Of a stretch of 64,000 nucleotides of DNA, positions 44,785 through 56,280 are shown piece after piece (position 1 is the first letter of the stretch; each line of letters opens with the position of its first letter). The translations under genes and the position numbers were made by a program. The stretch lies in contig NC_065537.1 in NCBI RefSeq assembly GCF_932294415.1, forward strand, positions 65,920,290 through 65,984,289, read 5' to 3'. The notes beneath the pieces were generated by a model, which was given only the letters and a program-made list of their open reading frames with translations, was not told where the DNA came from and ran no database searches. This stretch comes from Quercus robur. Its lineage: Eukaryota > Streptophyta > Magnoliopsida > Fagales > Fagaceae.

Positions 44785-45610
44785 CATTGGAACATTAATG
44801 AAAAATACTGGTTGTTAAATTAAATAACTAAGTGGAAAGTTCAACAAGTTAGTGTGCATTTGGCTCTAAATTAAAAAACCAGCTTATTTTACCATTCAGC
44901 TTATTTTTGCTACTATTCATATGCCCTACTGCACTTTTTTGTACTATTCATGGGTCCTACTATACTATTTCAGCTAACTTTTACCTTTATTTACAGTACT
45001 TTCAGCAAAAAGTTTTTAATCTTAGCAAAATAAATAGATCCCAAACAGACCCTTAAATGAAATTAAATATCCCACTGGAACATCAATGAAAAATGCAACT
45101 TATCATCCCAACACATTAAATTAAATAGCTTAGTAGAAAGTTCTACACATGAAATGAAATTAAATATCTCTCACAAAAACATTAATAAAAAATACAACTT
45201 ATCCATTTCCAAAAAAAAAAAAAAAATACAACTTATCATCCCAACACATCATATTAAATAGCTTAATAGAAATTTCAACATATTAAAAGAAATTAAATAT
45301 CTCACTGGAATATCAATGAAAAACACAACTTGTCACCCCAACACATTAACTGAAATAGTTCAGTGGAAAGTTCAACATGTTAATTGAAATTAAATATCTC
45401 ACTAGAGCATCAATATTAATGGAAAATACAATTTGTCGTTCCAACACATTAAATTAAATAGTTCAGTGGAAAGTTCAACAGGTTAAATGAAATTAAATAT
45501 CTCACTAGGACATCAATGAAACATACAAGTTGTCGTCCCAACACATTAAATTAAATAACTCAATGAAAAGTTTAACATGTTAAATAAAATTAAATATCTC
45601 ACTAGAACAA
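44785..45610 (+). repeat. tandem array of about 100-bp units
   Basis: About six to seven units carrying GAAATTAAATATCTCACT, ATCAATGAAAAATACAA, CCCAACACATTAAATTAAAT and GTGGAAAGTTCAACA in that order. One unit has an A-run expansion (near 45213-45228). The first unit is split by a MITE. Confidence 0.85.
44852..45052 (+). mobile_element. Tourist/Harbinger-like MITE inside the 100-bp array
   Basis: 201 bp, ends GTGTGCATTTGG and (reverse complement) GGGTCTGTTTGG, flanked by TTA at 44849-44851 and 45053-45055. Removing it and one TTA restores a normal array junction. Confidence 0.75.
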
Positions 45611-45784
45611 AGATCAATTGAATGAGTGATCCAAAGATCAACTAAATGAGTGCAACTGGAATAACAAATATAAAATCCTATTTTCATCCAAGTTTTACAT
45701 GCATGCAACCACTCAAAGGTTCTCTGAGATTGATCTTATGAAGCTGCATTAGTACATATGACTTACTGAAAGCATTCCTATTTT

Positions 45785-45905
45785 CATGTTACCTGTCGTG
45801 GTCTCAATGGTAGTAAATATTCATAATTTCAAGAGTAATTCTTATTATATTGTAGGAGGTGGGTTCGAATCACCAATATGAAACACCCTAAAATATTAAT
45901 GGACT
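45785..45905 (+). mobile_element. possible tRNA-derived SINE
   Basis: TGGTCTCAATGGTAG resembles an A box and GGGTTCGAATCACC, about 65 bp later, a B box for RNA polymerase III. The spacing and lack of a cloverleaf fit a SINE better than a tRNA. No clear tail or target duplication. Confidence 0.35.
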
Positions 45906-47487
45906 ATTACTTCAATCCTTATTTCTTACTGATCTAGATTTGATGCTAGTAAATCAATGGATGAGAATGAAAATTAAAAATCACTTTTAATTTTAGTCTT
46001 TAGATTAAAATATGAGAAAAAGTAAGAGAGAGTGACCCTACCATAAATGTGATAGGAAGAAGCACTACTCTCCATACGTGCTCCAAGAGTATCTAAGAAT
46101 TACATGTACATATCATACTTTCTAGTTCATACTAATATTCTTTATATGAAGGTGAATCTAGTAAGGTGGTGGGAAAAAGAGGAAAATGACACTTAATCAG
46201 AGAGCAGTAAATGCTAAAACAAACAACGTTTTGAAGAAAACCAAACTTCTGTAATTTCTGGAGTTTGAAACTTATATAGTATTTCTTTAATGTGCCAATT
46301 ATCCACATACACAAAAAAAAAAAAAATTAAAAATTAAAAATAAAAATCAAACAAATCTGGTTGGACCTAATTAAGTGTATAAATGTTTAGAGTGTTCCAA
46401 ATTTCTTACCTAAGGACACCCAAAACAAAATTACTAGTTTTGATAAAGACAGATTTTATCAAACCCAACATAATAAAAAAAAAAATGCTAATGTTGATGC
46501 AAGAGTAATTCAAGTTAAGACTGTTTAGCGAAAATTGTTCACATTATACTTTCAATCTAAGTAAGCCAAAAAAAAAAAAAAGTTTAATTCTAATAATTCA
46601 TTTATTATGTCCCAAAATAGTTGTTTCAGCTCAAAATAAAATTCGCAAACACAAAATTTGAAACACTAAAATCATGAAATGATGTAGAATAAGGCGTTTG
46701 CTTTGATCATGTGTTCCCATGACGTGATCCCATCTTTTCAATCACGGACTCTGTCCTTTCTCCTTTTAGCTCAGTTTTGTTTTTACACTGACAGTTCTTG
46801 TTTTGTTTTTTTAAAAAAGAAGAGTTTTCTATAACTCTCCTCCGTCTTTCATGTCTTAGAACTTTTTATCTAATGTCCTAATAATTTTCTTTTTCTTTTT
46901 TTTTTAAAAAATCCAGCTCAAACTTATCAGGTGTGCAACGGTGAGTTTTGACTCTTCACCCTAAGTGTATATGTTTCGTACCGACTTATAAGCAAGCCTT
47001 TTGCTTTTAAACTTTTTTATAGAGTTTTTTAAAATTTGTGAGTGAAAGAGTATTATGGGAGTTAAACATGGGATAGTAGGAATTCAAATGTGTATTAGTA
47101 TTCAAACATGGGATGGTATATGAAGATCAATTTACTTATATACCCTCACTTGTTTGTTTGTTTATTTGAAAATAATGATAAATAATTATTAAGGGTGTTT
47201 TAGATAATATGCACGTGCGTAAGACTATTATTCTATAATTATCATCCATTTTTCAAGTTGCTTAAAATTAAATTGGAAATTGTTTTGTTTTTGCAAAATA
47301 GTATAATTAGAAACCAAGTTTTTAAAAATTAATAAAATTGTACCTGAAAAAACATTAATAAAACTTAATGCTTCTTGAATTAATGACACATAACGATATG
47401 CACATGCTCAAAGAAGACCTTTCACTTGGATGAGAAAATTCCTTTGACTTCTAATCACTCACATGTAGGCCATGCTCAAAAGGCTCT
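45906..47487. other. intergenic region, no gene seen
   Basis: AT-rich with several A and T runs. I could not recognise coding sequence or an element border. Confidence 0.5.
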
Positions 47488-48237
47488 TATTATTTTGGGA
47501 TAATTACACTTTACCCACCTATGGTTTGCCTCTAATTCTATGTGCCCACCCGTGGTATAAATTTTGACACTTTGCCCACCTGTGATTCTTACCGTTATCC
47601 AGTCATAACCCACCTCTCCAATTTCTGTTACTCTAACACAGAAAAGGTAAAAAACAGAACTCCACACGGATCAAAACTCGCTCTCTCCCAAAATTCACTC
47701 ACTCCCATCCAACCCAATGAAGATCATACACAATGCAATGCAATGCTAGTATGTGTCAAGTGCTTCTTCAAACAACTTAGTAAATCTGAAGCAACAAAAC
47801 CAAATTAAATCCAAGAAAGAAAAAAATAAAAAATAAAAATAAATTTAAAAAAAAAAAAAAAAAACCCAATAACCAGCAAGTGAGAATCAGACCCAAAAAT
47901 GGAAAAACATCCAAATTTTTGAATTTCAAATTGATTTTCTAATTTAAGCAAATACCCACAAAAAATAAAAAAAGAAACTTCAGGTTATTAATCCTCTGCA
48001 CAATTTAAAAACCATTTGAAATGGTTTTTAATTTAAGCCAAAAATAACCAATAAGTAAGAAACTGACCCAGAAATAAAATAAATGAAAGAAATGTAATGT
48101 ATATGGATAGATAGGTGCCTCCAGTCTTGAAAGACTATAGTTGGCGTGATGTTTGGCAAGATCTATATTTTGTGAATCAAAGCGAAACCAAATTTTGACA
48201 ATAACCTCAACCTTGCTCAGCTTTTCGTTTTACGTTT

Positions 48238-48500
48238 CCCAAGTTTGATCATTATGATTATGAGGAAGTGATCGAGGAAAACGAGGAGTTCAAGTTCGTG
48301 TCCGTTTGTAAAGCCAAGGACAATGTGGTCATGTTGGACGGTTAGATCGGTCCGGTTTTCCCGGTCTTCAATCACGACCTTCTTCTGTCTGATTAGAACC
48401 ACACCAAAAGTCAACAAATTACCGACATCCAGGATTTGAAGAACAGAGAAGGAGAAGAAGAAGAAGAAGAAGAAGAAGAAGAAGATGAGGATGTACGATG
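48238..48500 (+). pseudogene. captured fragment resembling a DUF1645 protein gene
   Basis: One frame reads EENEEFKFVSV, then after an in-frame stop IGPVFPVFNHDLLL, then an acidic run from a GAA microsatellite (about 48450-48484). The PVFP-FN-DLL signature recalls the plant DUF1645 family (function unknown). A fragment only, with no start codon of its own. Confidence 0.45.
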
Positions 48501-48628
48501 TCAGTTTTAATTTGAAGAAGGTTAAATTCAAATTATTAACCTTCATACACAATTTAGATGCATTTGAAGTGATTTTTCTCATCAAAATTAGAGGGTTTGA
48601 AATTTAAATTTCAAAACAAAATCCTAGA

Positions 48629-48916
48629 GGTGCAAGTCAAGAGATTGGGCCTGATGCTGTGTATATGACAACCCAAGAAATGAATAGGGAAAACACAAAT
48701 TTGGATTCAAGGTTTAACATCACTTGGAATTTTCCAGTGGGCTCAAGTGGTGCTCAATACTTGGTTCGATTGCATTTCTATGATATTGTTAGTCGTGCAC
48801 TTAACTTGCTGTACTTCAATGTATATCTCAATGGGTACCTTGATTATGAGGATCTTGATTTGTCAGTACTTACGTCCCATGTGCTTGCATCTCTGATCTA
48901 TGTGGATTTTGTTGTG
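48629..48916 (+). pseudogene. captured malectin-like domain fragment of a CrRLK1L receptor kinase
   Basis: About 96 codons in one open frame, from EIGPDAVYMTTQEMNR through RFNITWNFPVG and LVRLHF to YVDFVVD. This is part of the extracellular malectin-like region of FERONIA-type kinases. It ends exactly where the right inverted repeat begins (48917). No signal peptide, membrane segment or kinase domain follows. Confidence 0.75.
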
Positions 48917-49207
48917 GATCTTCATTGGGTTGGATGGGAGTGAGTAAGTTTTGGGAGAGAGTGAGTTTTGATCCATGTGGGGTTCTGTTTTTTACCTTTT
49001 CTATATTAGAGTAACGGAACTAGGAGAGGTGGGTTATGACTGGGTAACGGTGAGAATCACAGATGGGCAAAGTGTCAAAATTAAAACTAGGGTGGACACA
49101 TAGAATTAGAAGCAAACCACATGTAAGTAAAATGTAATTATCCCTTTTATTTTTCTCAATATTGAACTTTTATATAATCTTAGGAGATTAAAATTTATGA
49201 TAAAAAG

Positions 49208-50516
49208 CATGATTTTCAGACCCAGACCGGACCGTGCGGTCCTATCCGGTTAACCGTGATCCTCTCATCAATCCGATTCTTTTAACCCTAAGAACCATTC
49301 TAGGCATAAAAAGCATGAATCCGTTCGAACCTAGGTTGAATCGCCCAGATCTGAAAACCGTCCACGGTTTTCATAGTTTTAGATCAAAGCATTAAACAAA
49401 AATTTAAAAAAAAATTGTTGAACCTCCATCTTCTCGCGTGTCTCTCTAGTCTCTATTACTCTTTGCATTCTTTCTCTTTCCGCTCTTAGATCTTCCATTT
49501 CGCATCTCTCCATAAATTTTAAATCTTTTTTGTAGAGAGGGCAACATAAGATAGAGAAAATGAAAGAAGTTGTTGACAAAAAAAAAAAAAGGGAAGAAGG
49601 AAGAAAAGAACAGAAATTCACAGGCACACGGCGGAGGATGCTCAAGTGAAGAGAAGAATAGAAATTCACTTGGGTCTTGAGTATTGCATCTGAAACTTTC
49701 AAAGAAAGAAGTAAAGGGAAGTTTTGAACTGTAAAATGCCAACTTTGAAGCACTTTGTGTGGAGGAGGTGCTGCCAACGCATTCTTCGAGGTTGAGCACT
49801 TTAATTTTATATTAATACTCTTTACTTTTCTTTATTTGCTTTATTGGTCTGTCTGCCCACCAAAACAAGAGACTCCAAGTGCTGTTGTTGTGCTAGTTAG
49901 TGTACTATCGCAGAAGAATGAAGGCTTCAAGTGTATCATCACATCAATTCACAACTAATGTCTAATGGGCTATTTATGTTGGGCCCAAAGAACCTAACAA
50001 TTACAACAACTTTGGTTTTTCTTTTAAGTTAAATCACAAGGCCCATTGATTCTTGGTGTAGCCCAAAAAGCATTTCCATTACATGTGCAAAATATGAAAT
50101 TGCTAAAAGTATGTTGAGAACTTTTAAGTGAGTTGAACTAATTTGATTCGAGCTAATTAGGAAAAAATATCCAAGATATAATAATGGGTTAAAATGAAAA
50201 AATATCATAACTTAAGTGAAAGTTATGATATAATAACTTAAGTTAAATAATAACTTAAGCATGATTTTGTAACATAACTGTGAAAGTTATGATATGAAAA
50301 AATATATTTGAAAGATAGATTTCTATATTTAATCTGGTCATTTAATTTAATTTTTCTATTTACACTAATTTAATATATTTATTTATATTTAAATAATTAT
50401 TAAATTAATTATGACATCATCACGGTTCTATCCCGGTTCAATCTCGGTTCAACCTTAAAAACCTTGAACCTCTTCTTTTTACGGTTCAATGAACGGTCCA
50501 GGTCTGAAAACCATGG
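49208..50516. mobile_element. candidate TIR element (hAT- or MULE-like) next to the Pack-MULE
   Basis: Ends are inverted: left CATGATTTTCAGACCCAGAC and right (reverse complement) CATGGTTTTCAGACCTGGAC. TAAAAAG lies on both sides (49201-49207 and 50517-50523). Both subterminal regions are rich in ACCGGTT/GGTTCAA-like words in inverted order. No transposase; short ORFs inside are unconvincing. Confidence 0.5.
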
Positions 50517-50523
50517 TAAAAAG

Positions 50524-51286
50524 AAAAGCCATAGGTATAGTTTAGAAAATTATAGCTCAAACTTGCAACCAAAAAAAAAAAAAAAAAAAAAAACACACTA
50601 ATGAGCACACATGTGAAGAGGCTAGTGATTTATTGTGGGATTATTTATTACATGCAGTTACATTTTAAGACATAAAGATAAAATAATGAGCATCGTCAAA
50701 AATTTTCATTTATTCCAATTTGAAGCTTGTGTATTTGTTCAATAAATTTTATGTGATTGCTAACCACCAAAATAGTTAAAAAGAGTAATAGAACCTTACA
50801 CACACACACACACACAAAATACTACGATAATATTAAAGTCATTGTGAAGGTACTTTTACTTTCAGACTTAAGAAAGTAAATTAGAGTTAAAGAGATTTAA
50901 AGTCTGTGCTGTATATTCAAGAGTTAGGCCCTTTTAAATATACACCACTGTACATTTCTTTAAAACGTTCTCCCCTTTCCCGTGTGTGTGTTAAAAATAT
51001 TTAGTATTTTCAAAAAAAAAAAAAAAAAGAAAGTAAATTGCATTCCATTAAACTCAAATATTTGGGAAGCCACACCGTCACAGGCAAATCCAATTTTTTT
51101 TGAATTTATTTTAACATTATTTTCGCATAGCTTACAAAATAGAAATAAAAAAGAATATAATCAAAATAGATATAGCACTACAAATCTAGTACTATTGTTC
51201 GTCTTTCACTCTATCTATTGATATTTGATTAAAGTTCATCTGTTTATAAGATAATGAAGACATATATAGCATCCATACATACCCCC

Positions 51287-51317
<31 letters not shown>

Positions 51318-51932
51318 TCTGAATTCCGGATCAACCATGAATCTCTTGGCTTCAAAAATGGATAGATGAATTTAATCATAGATGCTAGACCATATTATCT
51401 AAAGATCTAACTATTTCCCAAGCCCATAAAGTCTTAAAGATTTTATGACGCAAGACCTCCATAATTTTCAAAGTCCAACTTGTTGATTGAAGACAGTGAA
51501 GTGCAGATTCATAGTCCTGTTGAGGACTAATGTGCAAACCATGCATTCTAAAAATTTAGTATACAAAGTGTAATTGAAAGTATAATTTAGAGTAGTAAAG
51601 TGTAATTTTCTCTATAAATATTAAACATGCAATACTTTAATGCCACCAAGAGGCATGTAATTCAAACCCCTCCTCCAAGGTTCAAATCCCTCCTCGCATA
51701 ATGTAACTATCAAATTATACAAAAAAACAGTAAAGAAAAGTACAGTAGGAAAAAGTACAATGCCAAAATATTCAACAACGTAGTACATTATTATAGATAT
51801 ACGCTAGTTTAATATAGACATGCATCTACTAAAATGAAGAACAACCTCATGTGCGGAAATTTATGACAAAAAGCTTGTAAATCAAATACAATTGTTGTAC
51901 ATCCCTTCATTTTTCCCCCTCTTCAATAATTT
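50524..51932. other. downstream region of the receptor-like protein gene
   Basis: AT-rich, with A runs, a CA microsatellite (about 50799-50816) and a TA microsatellite (about 51292-51316). No gene recognised. Confidence 0.55.
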
Positions 51933-54905
51933 TTACTGTCTTCTTCTTAAATTCTTGACAATCCGCTCTAACTTTCTTATGTTCAGGTTATTCCCAATAA
52001 CGAATCCAACTATTAACCCACTTCCATATCCCATCGTTATAACTACCCAGTCAGATTTATTTGGGAAATTTGAACCTTCGCCTTGTTTGGGATTCGGCGG
52101 TGGTTGTGTTGATGTCTTGCAATTCTTGGTTAAAGGGCTACCACACAAACCCTTGTTTCCCAAATATGAATTACTTTGAAATGTAGCGAATTGTTGACCT
52201 TGTGGAATAGGACCTGTGAGGTGGTTATTTGAGACATTGAAGGATGCAAGGAATGTGAGTTCTAATAATTGTTGAGGAATCTCTCCTGAGAGATTGTTTT
52301 GAGAAAAGTCCAATGACTCAAGTTCCGTCAAGTTCCCCAACGATGAAGGAATATGACCAGTGAGATAGTTGTTGGATAAATTGAGCAAATGAAGCCCCTT
52401 TAGATTTCCAATGACTTCTGAAATTTCTCCTTCAAATCTATTGTCCGAGAGATCAACAACTTCAAGAGTATCTTGGACCTTTTCATACACTGTCTCGATG
52501 CCTTTGTTTGTTAATTCTAGGGAAAAAGGAAGGTACCCAATCCAAGTAAAATCTTGTGATCTGATCCTAAATAAAACAGTCAAATATATGGGGTTGGCCA
52601 TTGAGACCATATATGTGACGTTGTGAACCTTACTGTAAGTCAAGTTCACAACTTTCATGGAGTTCCAACATTGGAAGTAGTCATATGGCAAATTACCTGT
52701 GAATTTGTTGTCAGAGAGATCAATGATGTGTAACTTAGGGAACTCAAAATTGCTTTTAGGTTTCCCAATTGAACTATGGAACCTATTAGATCGCAGACTT
52801 AGAACCTTCAAACTTGGAAGCTTCCCCAACCAAGAGGGAAAAATGTCATTGAACTGATTGTTACTAAGAAGAAGAATCTCCAACATTGTGCAATTGGATA
52901 ATGATCTTGGTATCTGCCCTTCGAGTTCATTATTGCTCACATCCATCACTTTCAATGTACTTCCTTCCATGTATGTTGTAGGAAGTATTCCACGGAAATC
53001 ATTGTTCCGTAAGCTCAACACTAACAAGAATTTGCTCAAGTTGTCCAAGCATTGTGGTAGCATGCCACTCAAGTTGTTGTGTGAGAGATCTAATATTTCA
53101 ATTGAGCTGAGATTGCAAAACAATGGTGAGATTTTCCCGGTCAGTGTATTGCTTCTGGCACTATATTTGACAATGGAAGGTGGTGGAATTGGGAGTGACC
53201 CATTCAGCTTGTTGGAATCAAGGTTCAAAATAAGTAAACTAGCCCATGGAAGAATAAGTGAAGTGCGGCTGAAAGACTCAAAACCTGTAAGGTAGTTGAA
53301 ACTTAGATCCAAACATAAGAGAGTTTGTTTACCCATGTTGAATATCCATTTTGGTATTTGACCATGAATATCGTTGTAGGAAAGATACACAGTCTCCAAT
53401 TCATGCTGGAAACGCAAGAAAATTGGGAACTCAGTCAAGTTACATGCATTCAGTGCTAAAAGCTCAAGCTTTGGAGTACTGGCGTTGACAGTGGAAGTGA
53501 GGGGGAATGATAAATGGATTTCTGAAAGTTGGAGGATAGTAAGATTTTTTAGGTTTAAAAACAAGTCAAATTTGACACTGCCATTGAAATTATTTCCACC
53601 TAGAGTCAGGGTTTTGAGATTCACTAGTCTAGAAATTGACTGTGGAATAGAGCCATGCAAATTATTGTCCCCAAGATCCAACTCAATTAATTGAGTATGG
53701 TTTACAAGCCAAGATGGAATTTGACCAGTCAGTTGATTTCTGTAAAGTCTTAGCACGGTAAGCTGGGTCATGTTCTTAAGAGAAGATGGAATGTCACCAT
53801 ATGAATTGATCTGCCCTAAGGCCAGAAGAGTGAGTTTTGTTTGCTTACCAAGCCAAGACAAGGTCTGTGGACTGAAACTATTATAGGAAAGACGTAGTTG
53901 ACTGAGTTGTGTGAGGTTGGCCAATGAAAAAGGGATCTGCCCAAAAAAATAATTATATGAAAGATACAAATTGTTGAGAGTGGTAAGGTTACCAATTGAA
54001 GTCGGTATCAAACCTGAGAAATTGCAAGTTTTGATGTCCAATTCATATAAAGATGGTAGGTTTCCAATTGAATCTGGAAGCTTACCAAAGAAACTCGTGT
54101 CTGCAAGTCTCAATATTCGAAGTGGACTGCTACTATGAAATTCTGGTAGATATCCTCTGAGATCTTCATTGTCTCTCACACTGAGGAATTGAAGATTTCT
54201 TAACTTGAAAATCTCTAAAGGAAATTCACCATATAGTCCACAACGCCTAAGGCCAAGAGACATCAAAGAAGACAAGTTTGCCATGGTATGAGGTACCGGG
54301 GAAGATATGTCCACCTCATCGAGAATAAGATGTTTGAGGCTGGTTAAGTTTTCACAAAGACCTTTTAGACCTGGTTTTTGGAGTTTCAATGGATTGAATG
54401 AGAGATCAAGGGACACCAAGTTGGAGAGCTCAAAGATTTCTGGTGGAATTTGACTACCGAAATTTGTCAGCGAGAGGTTGAGATGTGTTAACTTTGAGAG
54501 GTACCTGATACTTGAGGGAATTTGAGAATAATTGAAGTCATTGCCAGCGAGGTTGAGCTTTTGAAGGTGCACCAGATGGAAAAGTCCGCTGCTGGAGTTG
54601 AAGGAGCCGTACAGTTGACTGCTACTGAGGTCAAGGCCAATCACGTGACCTGTGCCTGCATCACATAGGACACCATCCCATGAACAACAATCGTTCCTTT
54701 CTCCAGAGTTCCACGATGAAATCTTTGGATCACCAGAAGCACTCACATTTATTTTTAGGCTTTGCTTGAATTGCAACAGGGCAAAACTCTCAAAATCATT
54801 GCACAATGGCTGAGTTGAAAGAGAGGAGCAACTATTCAGAAAATGAAATATTGACAAGAAGAAAGGCAAGAGAACAGAAATGAGGAGACATTTTGATGAG
54901 CCCAT
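51933..54905 (-). CDS. LRR receptor-like protein (RLP, Cf-9/RLP type), intact
   Basis: Single exon, 990 residues, a normal length for this family. Signal peptide at about 1-30. The LRR N-terminal cap (about 33-90) has C-x(n)-CCSWDGVLCD. A long series of 24-residue extracellular LRRs with LxGxIP motifs and many N-x-S/T sites follows. A non-LRR island near 730-800 (QCWNSMK... to ELTNKGIETVYEK) is followed by about four more LRRs and the C-terminal cap ending in GLCGSPL. The membrane helix is 953-972 with a GYGSGLIVGFVIG small-residue motif. The cytoplasmic tail is short and basic, ending LRRRQ, with no kinase. Such proteins sense apoplastic ligands and signal through SOBIR1/BAK1-type kinases; many are pathogen receptors, some act in development. 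The ligand cannot be told. No stop or frameshift. Confidence 0.93.
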   Translation of the reverse strand: MGSSKCLLISVLLPFFLSIFHFLNSCSSLSTQPLCNDFESFALLQFKQSLKINVSASGDPKISSWNSGERNDCCSWDGVLCDAGTGHVIGLDLSSSQLYGSFNSSSGLFHLVHLQKLNLAGNDFNYSQIPSSIRYLSKLTHLNLSLTNFGSQIPPEIFELSNLVSLDLSFNPLKLQKPGLKGLCENLTSLKHLILDEVDISSPVPHTMANLSSLMSLGLRRCGLYGEFPLEIFKLRNLQFLSVRDNEDLRGYLPEFHSSSPLRILRLADTSFFGKLPDSIGNLPSLYELDIKTCNFSGLIPTSIGNLTTLNNLYLSYNYFFGQIPFSLANLTQLSQLRLSYNSFSPQTLSWLGKQTKLTLLALGQINSYGDIPSSLKNMTQLTVLRLYRNQLTGQIPSWLVNHTQLIELDLGDNNLHGSIPQSISRLVNLKTLTLGGNNFNGSVKFDLFLNLKNLTILQLSEIHLSFPLTSTVNASTPKLELLALNACNLTEFPIFLRFQHELETVYLSYNDIHGQIPKWIFNMGKQTLLCLDLSFNYLTGFESFSRTSLILPWASLLILNLDSNKLNGSLPIPPPSIVKYSARSNTLTGKISPLFCNLSSIEILDLSHNNLSGMLPQCLDNLSKFLLVLSLRNNDFRGILPTTYMEGSTLKVMDVSNNELEGQIPRSLSNCTMLEILLLSNNQFNDIFPSWLGKLPSLKVLSLRSNRFHSSIGKPKSNFEFPKLHIIDLSDNKFTGNLPYDYFQCWNSMKVVNLTYSKVHNVTYMVSMANPIYLTVLFRIRSQDFTWIGYLPFSLELTNKGIETVYEKVQDTLEVVDLSDNRFEGEISEVIGNLKGLHLLNLSNNYLTGHIPSSLGNLTELESLDFSQNNLSGEIPQQLLELTFLASFNVSNNHLTGPIPQGQQFATFQSNSYLGNKGLCGSPLTKNCKTSTQPPPNPKQGEGSNFPNKSDWVVITMGYGSGLIVGFVIGNNLNIRKLERIVKNLRRRQ

Positions 54906-54954
54906 AATTTCTTGTGTACAGCACCTTGATTATTTAGAAACTAGGAATAAGCTG

Positions 54955-54962
54955 TTTTTATA
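54955..54962 (-). promoter_or_regulatory. TATA box of the receptor-like protein gene
   Basis: TATAAAAA on the minus strand, 50 bp upstream of the ATG, implying a very short 5' UTR. A C-rich run (about 54987-55010) lies just upstream. Confidence 0.55.
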
Positions 54963-55063
54963 GACCAGATTTCCAGGGTAACGCCACCCCCCACCCCCAC
55001 CCCCCCCCCCCAAAAAAAAAGAGCTAGAGTTTTTGGAGAGCCACCTACCCCCACTCCCCTCAG

Positions 55064-56280
55064 CCACATGTGACTTCTCGGAAATTTCAGAAGATGTAAC
55101 ATATTATCAAACTCCAATTCTAAATTTAGGAATCTAACTTTGGTCAACTTTAAGATGCATGAAATTAAAAATATTTGGTCCCTCCAAATAGAAATCTGTT
55201 TCGTTCAAGTCTTTGTCTTTGTCTTGTACCAAAAAAAAAAGAAAAAAAAAGTCTGTCTTTGTCTATCCAAATTAATGAATTGGGTTCCCTAGAATACCCG
55301 AGGAGTAAAATCAGCACCTGAAAGTTATCTCTTGAATTATTATTATTATTATTATTATTATTTTTTTTTCTAAACTACGTGGGTATTGGGTTTTCGGTGG
55401 GCCTTTTATCATTGGAAGCAAAACTTTTGGTCTGTTTGAGGAATGCCAAAGAACTCTTTTAACCTTCTTTTTGTCTTTTGTAGGACATAAAATTAAACTA
55501 AAGGATAAGTAAATTGGAATTAGTGAGAGTATATTTTGATATGCAAAATGATGAACCCCAAGTAGAAATCAGCTTTATTCAAGTCTGTCTTTCTCTCACC
55601 ATGGTAATGATTTGGGTTCCCCTGAAGACATTAGGAATAAAATCGGAACTGGAAGTTATCTCTTGAATATTTTATTTTATTTTTTACTTACGTGGGTGGT
55701 GGGTTTTCAGTGGAGCTTTTGTCATTGGCAACAAAATTTTTGGTTAAGTTTGAAATTGTAGAATTAGTGTGAGAATGTTTTGGTATACAAAATGATGAAA
55801 CTTAAACAATGGAATCATGTTATTAGTAGTAGAGATAAAAATAGAAAGGAATGACTTCCAGCATAATAAATGGAAGGATCTTACTAAAGTCAAATTGTCC
55901 ACATGTGATTTCCCGGAAACTTCACAAGATGTAACATATTATCTAACTCCATTTCTTAATTTTTGGGATCTAACTTAAGTCAACTTTAAGATGCATGAAA
56001 TCAAGTTATTAATATTTATCTCTTGAATTTTTTTTTTTTAACTACGTGGTTAGTGGATTTTCAATGGAGCTGTTGTTGTTGCCAACAAAAATTTTGGAAG
56101 TTTGAAGAATGCTAAAGGTCTCTTTTATCCATTTTTGTCTTTTGTACGACATAAATTAAACTAAAGGATATGTTCCCGGAAACTTCACAAGATGTAACAT
56201 ATTATCTAACTCCATTTCTCAATTTGAGGTATCTAACTTAAGTCAACGTTAAGATGCATGAAATCAAGTTATTAATTTCA
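55064..56280 (-). repeat. repeated upstream (promoter) segments of the receptor-like protein gene
   Basis: A segment of about 110 bp occurs three times in the same orientation: 55064-55170, 55899-56015 and 56173-56280. All share AGATGTAACATATTATC and TTAAGATGCATGAAAT. The intervening stretch with ACGTGGGT and GTTATCTCTTGAAT is also duplicated (about 55265-55440 and 55605-55750). Each 110-bp copy has a W-box-like TTGACC or TTGACT on the minus strand. It looks like serial duplication of the gene's upstream region. Confidence 0.8.

Larger units (their letters stand above)
47497..49144 (+). mobile_element. Pack-MULE: Mutator-like element carrying host gene fragments
   Basis: Long terminal inverted repeats, 47497-47725 and 48917-49144 (about 229 bp each), start GGGATAATTACA on both ends. 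The flanks TATTATTTT (47488-47496) and TTTTATTTT (49145-49153) match at eight of nine bases, in keeping with the 9-bp duplications of MULEs, though AT-rich. Between the repeats lie a fragment of a malectin-like receptor kinase gene (48629-48916) and a second fragment resembling a DUF1645 gene (48238-48500). No transposase. Capture of host gene pieces by MULEs is well known in plants. Confidence 0.75.

Noticed and set aside
49379-49799. Minus-strand ORFs of 117 and 132 codons
   Set aside because: Overlapping frames in AT- and TTC-rich sequence inside a candidate TIR element; no recognisable domain.
51630-51710. tRNA or SINE from a GGTTCAAATCCC box
   Set aside because: No A box at a fitting distance and no cloverleaf.
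52858-53295. Plus-strand ORF of 145 codons
   Set aside because: Antisense shadow of the LRR receptor-like protein gene.
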